A stretch of 64,000 bases of DNA, from contig JAUJYZ010001546.1 in NCBI GenBank assembly GCA_033675265.1, positions 1,232,501-1,296,500 of the forward strand. Direction: 5' to 3'. The stretch comes from Actinostola sp. cb2023. Its lineage: Eukaryota; Cnidaria; Anthozoa; Actiniaria; Actinostolidae. The position numbers and the translations under genes are program-made. Numbering within the stretch: position 1 is the stretch's first letter; each line of letters starts with the position of its first letter. Below are positions 11,399-23,144 of this stretch, piece after piece. A model generated the notes under the pieces. It saw only the letters and a program-made list of their open reading frames with translations, was not told the DNA's origin and made no database searches.

Positions 11399-14300
11399 AT
11401 GAGTTGGGACAGTTACCTTGACAACCTCGTTGCGCAAAGCAAAGATGCTTCTGGAACTGCTCATTGTGACAGAGCTGTTATCATTGGTATAGATGGTTCA
11501 AAGTGGACAACAGATGGCCATGCCAACGCATTTAAGGTAATGATCAACATTTCTGTATTCACGGACCGACCCATTTCAAAATCGGTTGACATATTTTGGT
11601 AGGGTCTGCGGATGCCTTCAAACAACATCCTTTCAGAGAACTTCCACGTGGTATGGTCCATGTGATAAGTTGCCATGGTTTTGACTTTTTGAGCCAATCG
11701 AAATCCTGAAAGAGACATTCCTGTCATTCCTCGACACAACGGGCAACTTTCACCAAGAGGTCATGTGACCCCAACTCCTTAAATCGATCAGCAGTGTCAA
11801 AATGAACTCCAGAAATGAAAAGAGCAGCTCGAAATTAGTAAAAGGGTGAAGTTTCAGCACAGTGTCTGACACGAATATTAAAAATAAAATCGCAAATTAT
11901 ATTACATGTAGGATTCGTATGGAAAAATGTGCTGGATTGCAAGCTCTTGCTATCCAATGCATTTTCCAAACAAAATCTTAGAAAATGTTCGATTTTATTT
12001 TTAATGTCATTTCTCCTGTGTCAAGACATTATGAGTTGAAACTTTGCACTTTTAATAATTTTGAGCTGCTCTTTTCATTTCTGGAGTTCAATTTGACACT
12101 GCTGTTCAATTTAAGGTTATGGTATACCTTTGCGGGCACCTCACGGAGAAACTCTGTAACTTTCTCAATTTTTAACGAATCTATGCAAAACTATAATTCA
12201 TTCTAAAGCTTAGATAATGAAGAATAACATCATTGGTTGCTATTATGTTTTACACAAGTCTAAACTTTATCGATATGAGTCCTTTTCCTCGAAAACCACC
12301 GCTCCTTCTTTGACCGAATTACTCGCTTTTGCGTTACTTCTGTTTGTCCAGGAATTACTTTCATGTCAATCAATCAGCACTGACTTCGGCTACTAAATGG
12401 TGTCAGGGATTTTTACTAGTGCCAGGCCTGCATGGACACGAGTCTAAGAATACAGTTGGTATTGTTTCTGTTGTTGTTGGTGGACGTCGAGAATGTGGAG
12501 ATGGAGACAACAAGTCTGACCACGAGAGAGATTTCAAATGACAAACCAATCAGGAAGCACCGGAGGTCAAGGGGCAAGTTCAGGCGTCAAAATCAATCAC
12601 GTAAAGATATATCTAAATCTAAGTATGTTTTCTCGATTTTGCTAGCACTGTTAACCTTCTTAACCAGTCGTTTATACAAATTCTGAGCTGGCCGGTATTA
12701 TGTTGTCAAGTGCTGTGCGATTCCAAATTCTGTATGTTCTACCGAGTCACCCAACAAGTAACCAAACACTGATTTGATCACTATAATCGTTATCTCAGAT
12801 CTAAATATTGAGAAATGTTTAAGTAGTGAATTGAAAACAGCTTACTACCATTTGCGATCAACTGTATAGCGTAAACTATTTTGACGGTTGTTTCTAGTTT
12901 CAAACGTTAGGTTTGCTGGCGGCTGCGGCTTCGTTTGTAGGCGTGAATGTTATGGTTTTGACATGCAACTTGTCAACGTTTGACAGGTCTATTCTTAGCA
13001 TTTTGGCATGGGAAACTACACATTTTTCAGGTTTTAGCACAATTAGGAATACGATCATACTATACGATCTCTGACTGTTGCAAAAAGATGGATTCACTGA
13101 AAGTTAACAGCTTTGGGCGCTCATTTAAACCTGGCGTTTCAATTTCTAACGTCGCATTGTAGCATGACAGACGCATGCTTATGGGCCTCCACCTTCCATT
13201 CTAATTGATGAAATCGTACGATTGGGTGGTGATCGGACAACATTTTGTACAGAGGTTCCATTTCACTGAAGGAAATATACGCCATCTTAGAGGAATTTGG
13301 AAATGTAGGCGGAAACATATCTATTTCAGCCATATCGCGTGCGCTAAAATCGCGAATGTAGTCAGGACAAAGATACACACGCAAAAAAATTACTCACGTC
13401 AATCTTCAGAGATTTACCTTCCAGAATATCATGTACACTCAACTTTTCATTGATTATCTTTCCGCAAAGGATCCAAGGCGGTTAAAATTCTTCGACGAAG
13501 CTGGAGTGAAGTATCCCGATATAGGAACCCGCCTTTATGGGCACGCTCCTATCGGTGAGCGATGCATCGAAGTTGTGAGAAAAGTAGAATCTCCCAACTC
13601 GACGGTCAACTTGATTGTTTCACTGAATGGGCCAGAATATTACGATGTAATTGTATCTTTGTCCTGACTGCATTTGCGATTTAAGCGCACGCGATATGGC
13701 TGAAATAGATATGTTTCCGCCTACATTTCCAAATTCTTCTAAGATGGCGTATATTTCCTTCAGTGAAATGGAGCCTCTGTACTTTTTCAAAGTTTTAATT
13801 AATTCCAGATCGTCGGCCTGCAGTTTGCTTGTTTGATCACCTCCAACTGAGAAACGCTCTTCATTATACTCATCACAAAATCTATTCCAAACTTTTTTCA
13901 CCGTAATCGGCAAAATTTTTAGCATTTTCGAAATGTCGAAGCAAGCTCTTTGAGGAAGAAAAAATGTTGTCCGATCACCACCCAATCGTACGATTTCATC
14001 AATTATGGCTGATCTTAGATCGTTAGAAATTGAAACGCCAGGTTTAAATGAGCGCCCAAAGCTGTTAACTTTCAGTGAATCCATCTTTTTGCAACAGTCA
14101 GAGATCGTATAGTATGATCGTATTCCTAATTGTGCTAAAACCTGAAAAATGTGTAGTTTCCCATGCCAAAATGCTAAGAATAGACCTGTCAAACGTTGAC
14201 AAGTTGCATGTCAAAACCATAACATTCACGCCTACAAACGAAGCCGCAGCCGCCAGCAAACCTAACGTTTGAAACTAGAAACAACCGTCAAAATAGTTTA

Positions 14301-16266
14301 CGCTATACAGTTGATCGCAAATGGTAGTAATGATGACTAAGCACAATCTGCAATTGAGTGGAACTGGGAACGAGACCACTAAAAGCTGATCTATGAGGTT
14401 TTATCGACAGTCGAACTCTTTCATCACAAATCTTGTTGGAGGAAGGTTAATTATGTCGTCTTCATGTGATTGTGAGAAAAAAACATTTGAACGAAGTATG
14501 TCTAATATGCTTATCTCACATACAAACGCACAGCCGTTAGCGGTAGACCTACTCTAAAAGATGTCAAGCGTTTTTGCACCAGGTCGTTCCGCGGACTCAA
14601 AATCATATCTGAAAAAATCTGATAACAGTTTAACTTCCATTTTGTATTGTCTGTGGTGAGACTCAGGAAGGTGTGTCTTGCATGGTCAGTTCAGCTCGTT
14701 CCCGATCTCTTTGTTGTTCACAGCTCAGTCCCTCACCGAATGGAAGGTGGAGGCCCATAAGCATGCGTCTGTCATGCTACAATGCATCCCAGTGCTCAAT
14801 CGCACCAGGGCATGAGTCAACGCCTTTTTAAGCGTCCAGTTGATATTCGACTCCATTCAAAAGATATCAAAAGTTGAAGTTTAGCTAAGAAATTTTTAGG
14901 TCACATCTTTCTTTATGGCGCCAATAACTTTTGATCAAAAACATAAATCGAAAATCCCTGACACCCGTTCTTCTCCTCAACTATTCCTAAAACTATCTGC
15001 CAATTTTCATGGAAATCCATTGAATCTATATACCCTATTGATTCTATATACCCTATTGATTCAAAAATACGATGTCGATATCGTCTCGGAGAAAACAGCT
15101 TTGAAAATGTTTGGTGCCCTCATGCTTTCTTGCTTTTCCGGTCACGTCTTACCCAATAACTCCAAAATGAAAAATAATTTTGATGTAATATTTTAAATTA
15201 TGAAAGTTGGAAGTTAAATCTTCAATAAATCGCAAAAAAATTTTTTGCAAATTGTTTTGCCGCGAAGGTATACCGTAAGTTAGGGTCACATGATACGACA
15301 CAAACTGCAGATTTAAACTCGGTCTACCTGTCCCAGTAACTATATAGACACTCTACTGCTAGCATGAACTCAGGCTTCAGGTTCCACGTTTTGTTCACTT
15401 GCTGTCGTTTTCATTCTAACCCTTCAATTACCCGGTAATAGTCGGGCGGCCTTTTCGCGTTCACAGATCCCATTGTAAAACTGCTGTACTTATTGACATC
15501 AGACGCATTTGTACAGGCTTAACCTCGAGTCGGTGTAAATTATTCACAAATATCAACAAGAATTGAATTGCAAGGACTGTTCTCTGAATCGAGGCTAAGC
15601 CTGTACAAATGCGTCTTTTGTCAAGGACAGCGGTCGTCTCCAAACAACGCGAAACTGGAGTATTGTGAGTATTGTGATCAGCAAATTGCACTCCACTCAG
15701 TTCGATTACCATCATTTAATCATTATTATGGTTAGAGTACAATTTGGGATTAATTTGAACAAGTTTGTTTTTCGAAGTCACAAAGTTGGGCTTAATTTTG
15801 GAGAGAAAAAACTTTTTTAACCATTAATAATATTCATGACTGAATATTTTTTTGCATGTTTAATTGCACTGATCTTATAGCCAGTCAGAATCCTGAAATT
15901 GTTTCATGACGATGGTTATAATAATAAAAAAATTAAAATTAAAATTATTATTGGAGGTTTGAATATTAATATTGTTGTTTTCAGCTCGAATTAACTGAAT
16001 GTGCTAACATCGCAAAGTGCTTCAAGACTAAGAAATTCGATGATTTCATGGCAAATGGTGTTATTGCAGAAGGCAAGAAGTATAACTTTTTAAGAGTGGA
16101 AGATGACAAATTAGTTTTGGCCAAAAAGAAAGACTTTGGATCTATAACAGCTCAGGCCAGTAAAACAGCAGTCGTCATTGGTCATTGTGCAGAAGGAGGC
16201 CAACAAGGAAATTTAAATAAAGCTGTAGCTGTTATAGCAGATTATCTGGAATCATTGGGGATGTAA
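11399..16266 (+). CDS. Profilin (two coding exons: 11399-11536 and 15985-16266)
   Basis: Profilin is a small cytosolic protein that binds monomeric actin, promotes nucleotide exchange and feeds actin to poly-proline-containing assembly factors. Exon 1 encodes 46 residues from MSWDSYLDNL to DGHANAFK, with GT at 11537. Exon 2 begins after AG at 15984 in phase 0 and encodes 93 residues from LELTECANIAKCF to the stop at 16264-16266. The total, 139 residues, is the normal profilin length. Visible hallmarks are the N-terminal MSW and the C-terminal ADYLESLGM helix, both part of the poly-proline pocket, and VIGHCAEGGQQGN in the actin-binding face. The 4,448-bp intron is filled with transposons, including the Tc1-like palindrome. 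A polyadenylation signal follows at 16565. The family identification is firm; the exon junctions are in phase and have GT/AG ends. Confidence 0.93.
11759..12117. mobile_element. Hairpin MITE, AACTCCAGAAATGAAAAG family, copy 1
   Basis: The left arm (CAGTGTCAAAATGAACTCC, GAAATGAAAAGAGCAGCTC, AAATTAGTAAAA, GTGAAGTTTCAGC) recurs inverted in the right arm up to about 12117. The same arms form elements at 44171-44453 and 63208-63619. The right outer end differs here, so this copy was truncated or recombined with a neighbouring element. Confidence 0.75.
13088..13650 (+). pseudogene. Tc1/mariner-like transposase fragment, plus-strand copy (disrupted)
   Basis: The frame starts at ATG 13088 (MDSLKVNSFGRSFKPG) and is broken after FKPGVSISN by a 48-bp insertion (13154-13201). 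It resumes with IDEIVRLGGDRTTF, then a deletion removes the central helix-turn-helix part. It continues SLKEIYAILEEFGNVGG, meets a TAG after ALKSRM, and ends with KDPRRLKFFDEAGVKYPD, RLYGHAPIGERC and VNLIVSLNGPEYYDV. FFDEAGV corresponds to the first Asp of a DDE catalytic core. The piece ends near the palindrome centre, so the later catalytic residues are missing. It cannot encode an active enzyme. Confidence 0.65.
13653..14084 (-). pseudogene. Tc1/mariner-like transposase N-terminal fragment, minus-strand copy
   Basis: From ATG at 14084-14082 an open frame gives about 140 residues: MDSLKVNSFGRSFKPGVSIS, then an intact DNA-binding region with NDLRSAIIDEIVRLGGD, ISKMLKILPITVKKVWNRF and SLKEIYAILEEFGNVGG. 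This looks like the paired-type double helix-turn-helix of Tc1/IS630-class transposases. The frame then runs into the opposite arm near 13650 and ends in unrelated residues, so the DDE domain is absent. It is the more complete of the two N-termini in this palindrome. It could still give a DNA-binding fragment if expressed, though there is no evidence that it is. Confidence 0.6.
14331..15470. other. Profilin intron, unclassified part
   Basis: No exon is recognised. Positions 14738-14785 are the exact inverted match of the 48-bp insertion inside the transposase palindrome. A direct duplication of ATATACCCTATTGATTC lies at 15028-15064. Confidence 0.5.
15480..15660. mobile_element. Degraded relative of the CTCCAGTTTCG MITE
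   Basis: Two inverted segments (GACGCATTTGTACAGGCTTA and its complement) and a right end reading GCGAAACTGGAG followed by TA match the element at 1014-1229. The left terminus is degraded. Confidence 0.5.
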
Positions 16267-16564
16267 TTAAACCACAAGCAGAATCTGTGTCAACATTTTG
16301 TACCTTGTTATGTGATCATTAACCCTATTAGACAAACATCTCTGAGTTGACTCAGTTGAGATCACGTCAGTTCTTCAATGTAATTGCATCTACACAGAAT
16401 TGTCTTCTAGATATCAAAATTTGTGTTGATCCCCTCGGTAGTGTGCAGTATAAAGAAATGAAGAGAAATGCTTATTTTCTTAAATCATTTTGGGATAAAA
16501 GCCTTATTAGCATTACTTGTAATAATATTCATGTTTTTTTTGTCAAAGAAATTAAACTGGACAC

Positions 16565-16570
16565 AATAAA
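16565..16570 (+). promoter_or_regulatory. Polyadenylation signal AATAAA of profilin
   Basis: Canonical hexamer about 300 nt after the profilin stop codon, a typical 3' UTR length. Confidence 0.55.
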
Positions 16571-17379
16571 ATAGTCTGGGATTTTCCCACCACAGCAAAG
16601 AATATATATGTGTGCTTTCGATTGATTTCTATTCCTTAATTGTTGCAAGTAGATATATGCTTTAGGTGTGTGTATGTAAAGGTTGTGTGTAACCTTTCCC
16701 ACTCTGTGGCAAATGTTGGAAGACTGGGTTCAAGTGTCTTGATTGGCTGAATTATAGCTACAAGTTTTTCGAGGTGTTTACCCTCAATGAAAGACTAGTG
16801 GAAATATCACTTGAATGGATTCAACATTCTTTCTCCAGCACATTGGATAGGCTATACAGTTAGTTTTTAAATTGGAGATAATATTGTCAAAATAAAAACT
16901 ACTGGTACCCAGTCTTCCAGCCGAGCTTTCTTGCAACCGACCAATTTTCATCAAATGTTCACATTCAACCATTTCTTTACAGCAATTTTGCAGTGGTAAA
17001 ATTGGATCCCAATCCTGAAAATTACATGACCCCTTGCTTAACACAGATTTTAATGTATTCAAGAGCAGCATGCAAGAGGAAAAACTTAAAATGTTGTCAC
17101 CGCAGTTGTGTACTATGCCTCTTTAGTTTAATTTTAGACTTGAATACAGAATTTCGTGTGCTGTGATTGATCAGGCGACCAGTGATTATGAGATGATAAT
17201 CACTAGTCAAGAGCAGAAGTAAAATCATCATTACATGGAAGTACTAATAAAACTTGTTATTTTTTATCCTAAATTTTGTCTTTTCTCTGATATTCAAGTC
17301 TTCAAATTATACTAAAACAATTATTCACCTGGCTCGGTGAATATTCACAGATAATCACTTTGCCAACATCCAAATAGTA
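16571..17379. other. Intergenic DNA without a recognised gene
   Basis: Nothing beyond short ORFs. A weak inverted pair GGAAGACTGGGT/ACCCAGTCTTCC occurs at 16718-16730 and 16908-16919. Confidence 0.4.
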
Positions 17380-17393
17380 GAGTACAAAAACTA

Positions 17394-17500
17394 GAGTGCA
17401 AGCACTAATAGCAGCAATGAAACAATAGAAAACAAAAGACATTGCACTATTTAGTGCTAATTAAGGTTAGCACTGTTTCATGGTTTCAGTGTTTGCACTC
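17394..17500. mobile_element. TA-flanked MITE, GAGTGCAAAC family, copy 1
   Basis: GAGTGCAAGCACT and AGTGTTTGCACTC are inverted ends, flanked by TA at 17392-17393 and 17501-17502. The internal TGAAACAATAGAAAACAA is shared with the copy at 35643-35783. Confidence 0.7.
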
Positions 17501-17584
17501 TAAAAGCGTGCAACATACATGCTGATTCCATTGTTTTCTATTTAGCATAAATAGTGCAGTATTGTATTCGCTACTTTCTCATAG

Positions 17585-17694
17585 TTTTGTGCCTTGGGGG
17601 TAAATACAAAAGAAAATGGGAGCTTTTGCAATTCTGTCGACCATGTAATTATGCAACACCATTTTCTTTTGTATTACCCCCCCAAGGCGCAAAG
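17585..17694. mobile_element. MITE with GTGCCTTGGGGG ends
   Basis: GTGCCTTGGGGGTAAATAC followed by AAAAGAAAATGG recurs inverted (CCATTTTCTTTTGTATTAC then CCCCCCCAAGGCGC). About 110 bp in total, no ORF. Confidence 0.65.
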
Positions 17695-18361
17695 CATTAT
17701 GTGATATGAGAATGCTTTTAATGTTTGTACTCTATTTCAAGAAAATCTACCTTGTGCGGGATTGTGGAAAAATTATGCAAGCTGCTTAATTTTTATGAAG
17801 GTCGCAGCTCTTAGAAGGTCTCGTCCAATTGGTTGAATACTATTAGAGTAAAACAATGGAACCCAATCCAGAGAACGAGTAGATAATGAATTCTATTGTT
17901 TGTATTATCCAATCACAACAGATCTTGTAAGCAGCTGCGAGACGTACCAATTTTTAAGCTTACTAGAAAACAACGAAACGAAGTTCTGTGAATTTCCTTA
18001 TACATTTGCATAATCGTTCTGCAACCCCCCACCTTAATTGAACTTAGAGCAGTATGAAACCTTTTTTAAAAATACCTCTGGCTTTGGATCTTCAGTCTCT
18101 ACTCTCTAGCAAAGCAATATTAAAGCTTCTTACTGAAAATTAAGTTAAGATGAACCACGTATTAAAACTGCAAGTGACGAAAGTCTAGGTTAGAACTGTC
18201 AGGACAGGTTTACCTCGATGAAAAGACACAGTTCCTTTGGAAAAGATGAACATATTTTATGCTTCCACCTGTTCCACTGATAATGAGATAAAAATGAAAT
18301 AATATCGCTGTGCCAGATATGTTCACAGGCAACGTCGGCAACGTGCATGATATTTGCGTCT

Positions 18362-18720
18362 TTTTTTATGGGTTTCCTGTGGTAGAGCGCACGATGCGTA
18401 CGTCATACGTACGTATTATATTGGGTTTCCTGTGCATAGAAATGTATGATGTTGGGATCCCTGGGCGTCCCGCAGTACCTTGCGGCCGGGACGCGCACAG
18501 GTAGCCCACCATAATACATTTTTATGCACAGGGAACCCAACCTTACGTATTGCGCACGCGCGCTTTACCACAGGAAACCCATAAAAAACGACGCAAATAT
18601 ATTTTTATTAGCCTCAAAAGCAATGGTTGGGCTGCCTGTGTATATATATACCTGTACGTTTTGCGCGCGCTTTCTCTACCATAGGAAACCCATCAAAAAA
18701 TGTAGACACAGGTAACCCAA
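18362..18720. mobile_element. Nested foldbacks of the ACAGGAAACCC family
   Basis: GGGTTTCCTGTGGTAGAGCG is repeated inverted (CTTTACCACAGGAAACCC), with a second inner pair GGGTTTCCTGTGCATAGAAA/TTTTTATGCACAGGGAACCC and an innermost GGGCGTCCCGC/GCGGCCGGGACGC pair. The right half (TACGTATTGCGC through GCAATGGTTGGGC) recurs at 41120-41245 and, diverged, at 49730-49795. Confidence 0.6.
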
Positions 18721-18836
18721 GCTCTAGGATTCGTATGAATCTGAAAAACATTTTTCGAACTGATCCATAGTGAAGATGAAAGAAATCGCTGAAGCTAGAC
18801 AAATAGACCTGTATTATATATCTCTTCAATTTTTGG

Positions 18837-18880
18837 GTGGGGGGTGGGGTGGAGGTTTTTATTGGGGGGGGGGGGGGGTG
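18837..18880. repeat. G-rich low-complexity tract
   Basis: GGGTGGGGGGTGGGGTGGAGG followed by a run of 17 G residues; it may form G-quadruplexes. Confidence 0.8.
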
Positions 18881-19155
18881 TCTGATTTTCAACAAGGCCA
18901 GGAGCCCATTACTATGGGCTGGGCTCCTGAAAAGGCTAGCAAAGTCACAGTTCAACTTCCCTAGTTTCACAACATATTTAATAAAATATAGACAATTTTA
19001 TACAATGTTTATAAAAGTATTATATTTATATATTATATTGATAATTTTCAAATGGTACAAATCTACATAATCTACAATATTAAGCGGATCTACACACTTG
19101 ATTGAAAAAATCAAACTCCATTGATATGTGAGACATCTATCTCCCTCTGCATCAA

Positions 19156-22100
19156 TTAAAAAGATGCATTCTTGTTGATAGGTGGTAGCATGAGGGGTGT
19201 CTTCTTACTGCTTGCCTGCAACATGGGTTGCGACTGTTTGAATGGTGCTGGCACTGTGGTAAAACTTTGCACTTTCCTTGTTATAGCTCGAACCAGATCC
19301 CTTGCATGCTTCAGACTGTAAGCTTTCAGTCTTGCTTTGATTTCTTCACTAAAATGACCACAGTCGATCCATTCTTCAAAATCAGTGATAAAGTCAAAGG
19401 CAGCAAGTCCCTGCAGATTTCTGGATCGGACGTTTGAACCATGTAGTATAAGCAAACTTGCTGCAAACATGTTGTTAGCTTGCGTAGCATAAAAGAGGGG
19501 CGAACAGAGGTCATCGTTCAAGACATTCACATCTGCTCCAAACGAGAGGAACAACTCCAGCACATCGGATGCATTCGACAGACCAGCAGTGAGATGCAGT
19601 GCTGTGTTGCCTGCTGGATAGGTAGGATTCACTGACGCACCTTGCCTCAGCAAGAACTGTATTGTGTCCACGCGTTTAGAACATGGAATCTGCTCCAACA
19701 GAATCTTGTGCACTAAAACGTCTATTTCGTTCTCCTTGAACTCGAAATGTTTCTCTACCAGCCACTGGGCACATTGCAGATGATCATTAGCAATGGCCAG
19801 ATGTGGAAGACTTGGAGGCACTTCAACGTTCTCCATATCTAGACTATTTCTGATGCTCTCCTCTGTATCAAAGAAAACGAGAGCCTGGATAGCGTCTATT
19901 CTACCCTGCATTGCACAACAATGAATGGGCATTAGCTCTCTGTCATTCCGTACAGTCAGTGGAGCCTCCTTCAATAGCATTTTCTCAATACATTCTAAAT
20001 CTGTGGCCTCTCCTGTCTCACCATAACACTTGATGTGCAGTGGAGTATTGCCATCATAATCGACTGAATCAATGATGGCACCTGCCTCGAGTAACAGTTC
20101 AACAGTTGCAGCATTTTTGGCTCTGTGTAAGGGCATTGCCCCCTTGTAGTCCAACAGATTCACATTTAAACCTTCAACAAAGAGGGACTTTATGACAGGG
20201 ATGGACCCAAAGAACGCTGCAGTGTGGAGCAGGGTACTACCACTCACACATCTACTCTTGAGGCTAGCCATGATATTTTCTTTTCGATGGTGGGCAGCTA
20301 TCACCTCTGCGAGACAATCAACATCACCAGCTATCAACTTGGGTACCAGCATTGACCACTCGTTGAACTTCTTCTCCAAGAATGTTCTCAACTCGTAGTG
20401 ACGCATTAACTCAAAAGCTGTCTTGCTGTTCCTGTTCCTCTTGGTAACATCAGTTCCCCACTCTATGAGTAACTGGCAAATGTCTCTTTGTAGACTTTCA
20501 GTGGCCAGGAAGAATGGTGTGTTGCGTTGGTTATTCAGTGCATCAACCTGTGCACCATTTTCCAGCAAGTACACGACAATGTCCATGTGACCATGCCGAC
20601 ATGCCATGTGCAATGCAGTGTTGCCAGAACTGTGTTCTCTTGAATCAACAAAACTCTTGTCCAGGTTAAAGAAGGCAACAAGCTTTTGAACAATATCGAG
20701 TTCCCCCGTCTTTGCAGCCTTGAAGAGCAGTCTCTGGCACTGAGTTGTTGTACCTGGAAATACTTGATATACAAACAGTGAGCCTGCTTTGAGCATCTTA
20801 TTCCTGGAAGAACTCTCAAAGAAAATATCTAATTCTGGATAGTCTGAGGAGTTGATGTCTACCACTTGGTCATTGTCGAGTCCCAGCATTTGCCGCACTG
20901 ATGTTGTGTGATCAGAACCACTTGAAAAGTCATCATAGAAGACTTTCATTTTCTTGTCTCTTATCACCAGCTTACGTCCTTTCCAGACACTCTCGCTAGA
21001 TTTACTACTGTAAAAGCCTGTGCCACACGTCAAGCTCAGATTGATAACCATATCAAGAGCTAAGTCATTGATGGTTATGTTTCGAGGTACTCGCACAACA
21101 TCGAAACGCTCTGTGATTTTTCTTGAAACGGCAGCATGACACTGTAACATAAACAAAACAAATAGATTTATTTTTGCAACTGTTGGGAGTAAAAGTGCAA
21201 AATCTACTATTACTCAAGATACATAGCAAAATTCAGGGAAAGTACATTTCTTATAAATAATAAATAAATAATTCAACAAGAAAGTTTCCTTCCATCTCAT
21301 TGGTCAAAATCGATCATGTGATGCATGTGATAGTGTTGCTCCACTGTGGGAAGTCCCTGTCAGATAGTTTTACTTGGCCTGCATATACCTCTTATTAACT
21401 GAGTGTGAGGTCCATACTGTAAGTTATGGACCAAATTTGTTTCACTTACACTGTATGGAGCATGCATGTGTGTAGCACATGGGCCATAAAAAAAGTGGAA
21501 AAAAAGAGGATCCATAACTTATGGTATGGACCAAGCAAAAGAGGTTAATAAGATGTTTATTACATGTATACATGTACATGTATGGCTTCTGCACAAATAC
21601 ACACAAGAAGGATGTATTCATTCACTACGGTCTGTATAGGAAGTTATGGACCACTAATTGACCAATCACAATTCTCCAATTTTACTTGTCATATAATAAA
21701 TTAGTTATATTAACTAGTTCCTTATTTATAGATACTATTATTGGTTTATTTTTATTTTTTATTTTTGTACATGTATATGATATATGGTGAATCTTGTAAA
21801 ATTAAAATTAAATAAAACTTTGTTTCTTGGACAAATATTTTGTTTATCAGAGCATCGATCCCCAGCATTCTCTGGCAAATATCACAGCATAGACCCTTGA
21901 TGGAACTGTACTCTACTCTTTACATACATTATTGGTAGAATGAGTGACACATAATGTGAGCAGCTCTTTGCAGATGACCAAACATATGATATACTGTATC
22001 TTACCTTATTCTGTATTTCAGATACTTCTTTTACCCAACTGGCACACTTGGTCACATCATAATTCTGTTCAATTACTGCAATTTCACCATCGTACCCCAC

Positions 22101-23144
22101 AATAAAGTTGTTCAGCTCTTTCTTCCTCTTCAAATCCTTCATGTTGGTTACAAACTCTGGAAACTGTTCAATCTCATCTCTTACACCAATCTTCAACACA
22201 TTCAATTCATCGAGTCTTTTCAGCATGGCCTTGGACTGCCTGTACTTGTAGCCACTCATGAAGAAAAATGTGAAGTAAGCACACACAGACATGATGTCGC
22301 CCTCTACAAGATCCTGTGAGTCAAATGGATTTGAGGATTTGAACATTTCATTTGCAGTCTGTAGGCTAAGGTTGATGGTCCATCTATCATTCAATAGAAT
22401 CTCGGTCGTAAATGTTTCAGGCACAAAAGAGTTGATTAGTGCACACAAGACACGACTGTCAGTGAGGTCATCGAGGCTCATTACACCCCTGGTTAATTTA
22501 CGCCCCTCTCGGGACATTCTTAAGTGTCCATTTACCATGTCCAAAATGCAATACTCGGGCGATGGAAAGTTCTTTGTCTGTCGTTTTGTTGCCATATCAT
22601 CAGTAACAGTTGTGGTTGGACTGGGTGATATCTCTGGCACAGGTGTCCGTCTCAGAGACTTGGCACCAAATCCAATCATCATATCCTTTTCAATGACATG
22701 GGTGGGTGTCTTTGGTGGCGGCGGCGGAGGTGTCCAAGAAAATGGTTTGGACACAAGGGTTGTCCCTTCTTCGTTTTGAAGAAATTCCGATTTCTCCCAG
22801 ACATACCAGATATCGTGGCAGACTAGACACCAGAGCAAGTCAAACACTTGCTCAGCAGAGCGCATTGCGAACATTCTCGTGTCGACAAATGTTTCCTTGG
22901 GAATGACTTTCGCAACTTTGAGTTCCTTGACGATCCATTCAACTCTCGTGGTCTTTTGCTGTTGAGTTAGATTATCAAAGCTTTGGAGTTTATCTAAAGG
23001 TCGCCCAGTCATGCTCTCTAGCAAGATCTTCATGTTGTATCCCTTCAGTAGGTCAGTCAGTATGTTGTGCATGAAGTTGCCTGTCTGTGCGAAACGCAAA
23101 TTGACCCAGGCGGTGAACCCATTGATTCGTGTTCTCAGCGACAT
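19156..23144 (-). CDS. Tandem CH-like and ankyrin-repeat protein (exons 22005-23144 and 19156-21141)
   Basis: This is a 1,041-residue protein of unknown specific function. Exon 1 starts at a clear ATG (23144-23142), encodes 380 residues and ends AAG|GTAAGA at 22005. Exon 2 starts after AG (acceptor TTATGTTACAG) at 21141 in phase 0 and runs 661 residues to TAA at 19158-19156. Residues about 8-122 and 197-300 look like calponin-homology domains (for example EWIVKELKVAKVIP and LDDLTDSRVLCALINSFVP), separated by a linker with a PPPPPP run at 139-144. A charged, probably helical segment (300-380) follows. Exon 2 has a region of unknown fold (381-515), then ankyrin repeats to about 985 (NTALHMACRHGHMDIVVYLL, STLLHTAAFFGS, NTPLHIKCYGE, NTALHLTAGLS), and a basic tail. 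CH plus ankyrin suggests a cytoskeletal adaptor. I do not recognise a named orthologue. Confidence 0.8.
21142..22004 (-). other. Intron of the CH/ankyrin gene
   Basis: An 863-bp phase-0 intron between GTAAGA (22004) and TTACAG (21142). It holds diverged copies of TAAGTTATGGACCA in both orientations (21420-21660), probably a decayed foldback. Confidence 0.6.

Larger units (their letters stand above)
12845..14327. mobile_element. Tc1/mariner-like element rearranged into a head-to-head palindrome
   Basis: TA dinucleotides (12843-12844, 14328-14329) flank CTACCATTTGCGATC and its inverse. The two arms, 12845-13152 and about 14020-14327, are inverted copies of the same left end plus the start of a transposase gene. 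Each end therefore carries a transposase 5' part, converging near 13650. The plus copy carries a 48-bp foreign insertion and an internal deletion; the minus copy keeps an intact N-terminal domain. Neither has a full transposase. The element sits inside the profilin intron. Confidence 0.75.
12118..15275. repeat. Distant inverted pair TTAYGGTATACCTTYGCGG
   Basis: TTATGGTATACCTTTGCGG at 12115-12133 is inverted at 15257-15277. It may mark the ends of an older element into which the transposase palindrome inserted, but only about 20 bp match, so the pairing is tentative. Confidence 0.3.
17380..17732. mobile_element. Outer TA-flanked element (GAGTACAAA ends) with two nested MITEs
   Basis: GAGTACAAAAAC at 17380 and GTTTGTACTC ending at 17732 are inverted and flanked by TA. 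Inside are a TA-flanked relative (17394-17500) and an unrelated inverted element (17585-17694). Confidence 0.6.

Noticed and set aside
12373..12430. TGGTGTCAGGG as a retrovirus-like primer-binding site
   Set aside because: No LTR pair or gag/pol coding sequence was found around it; the match is too short.
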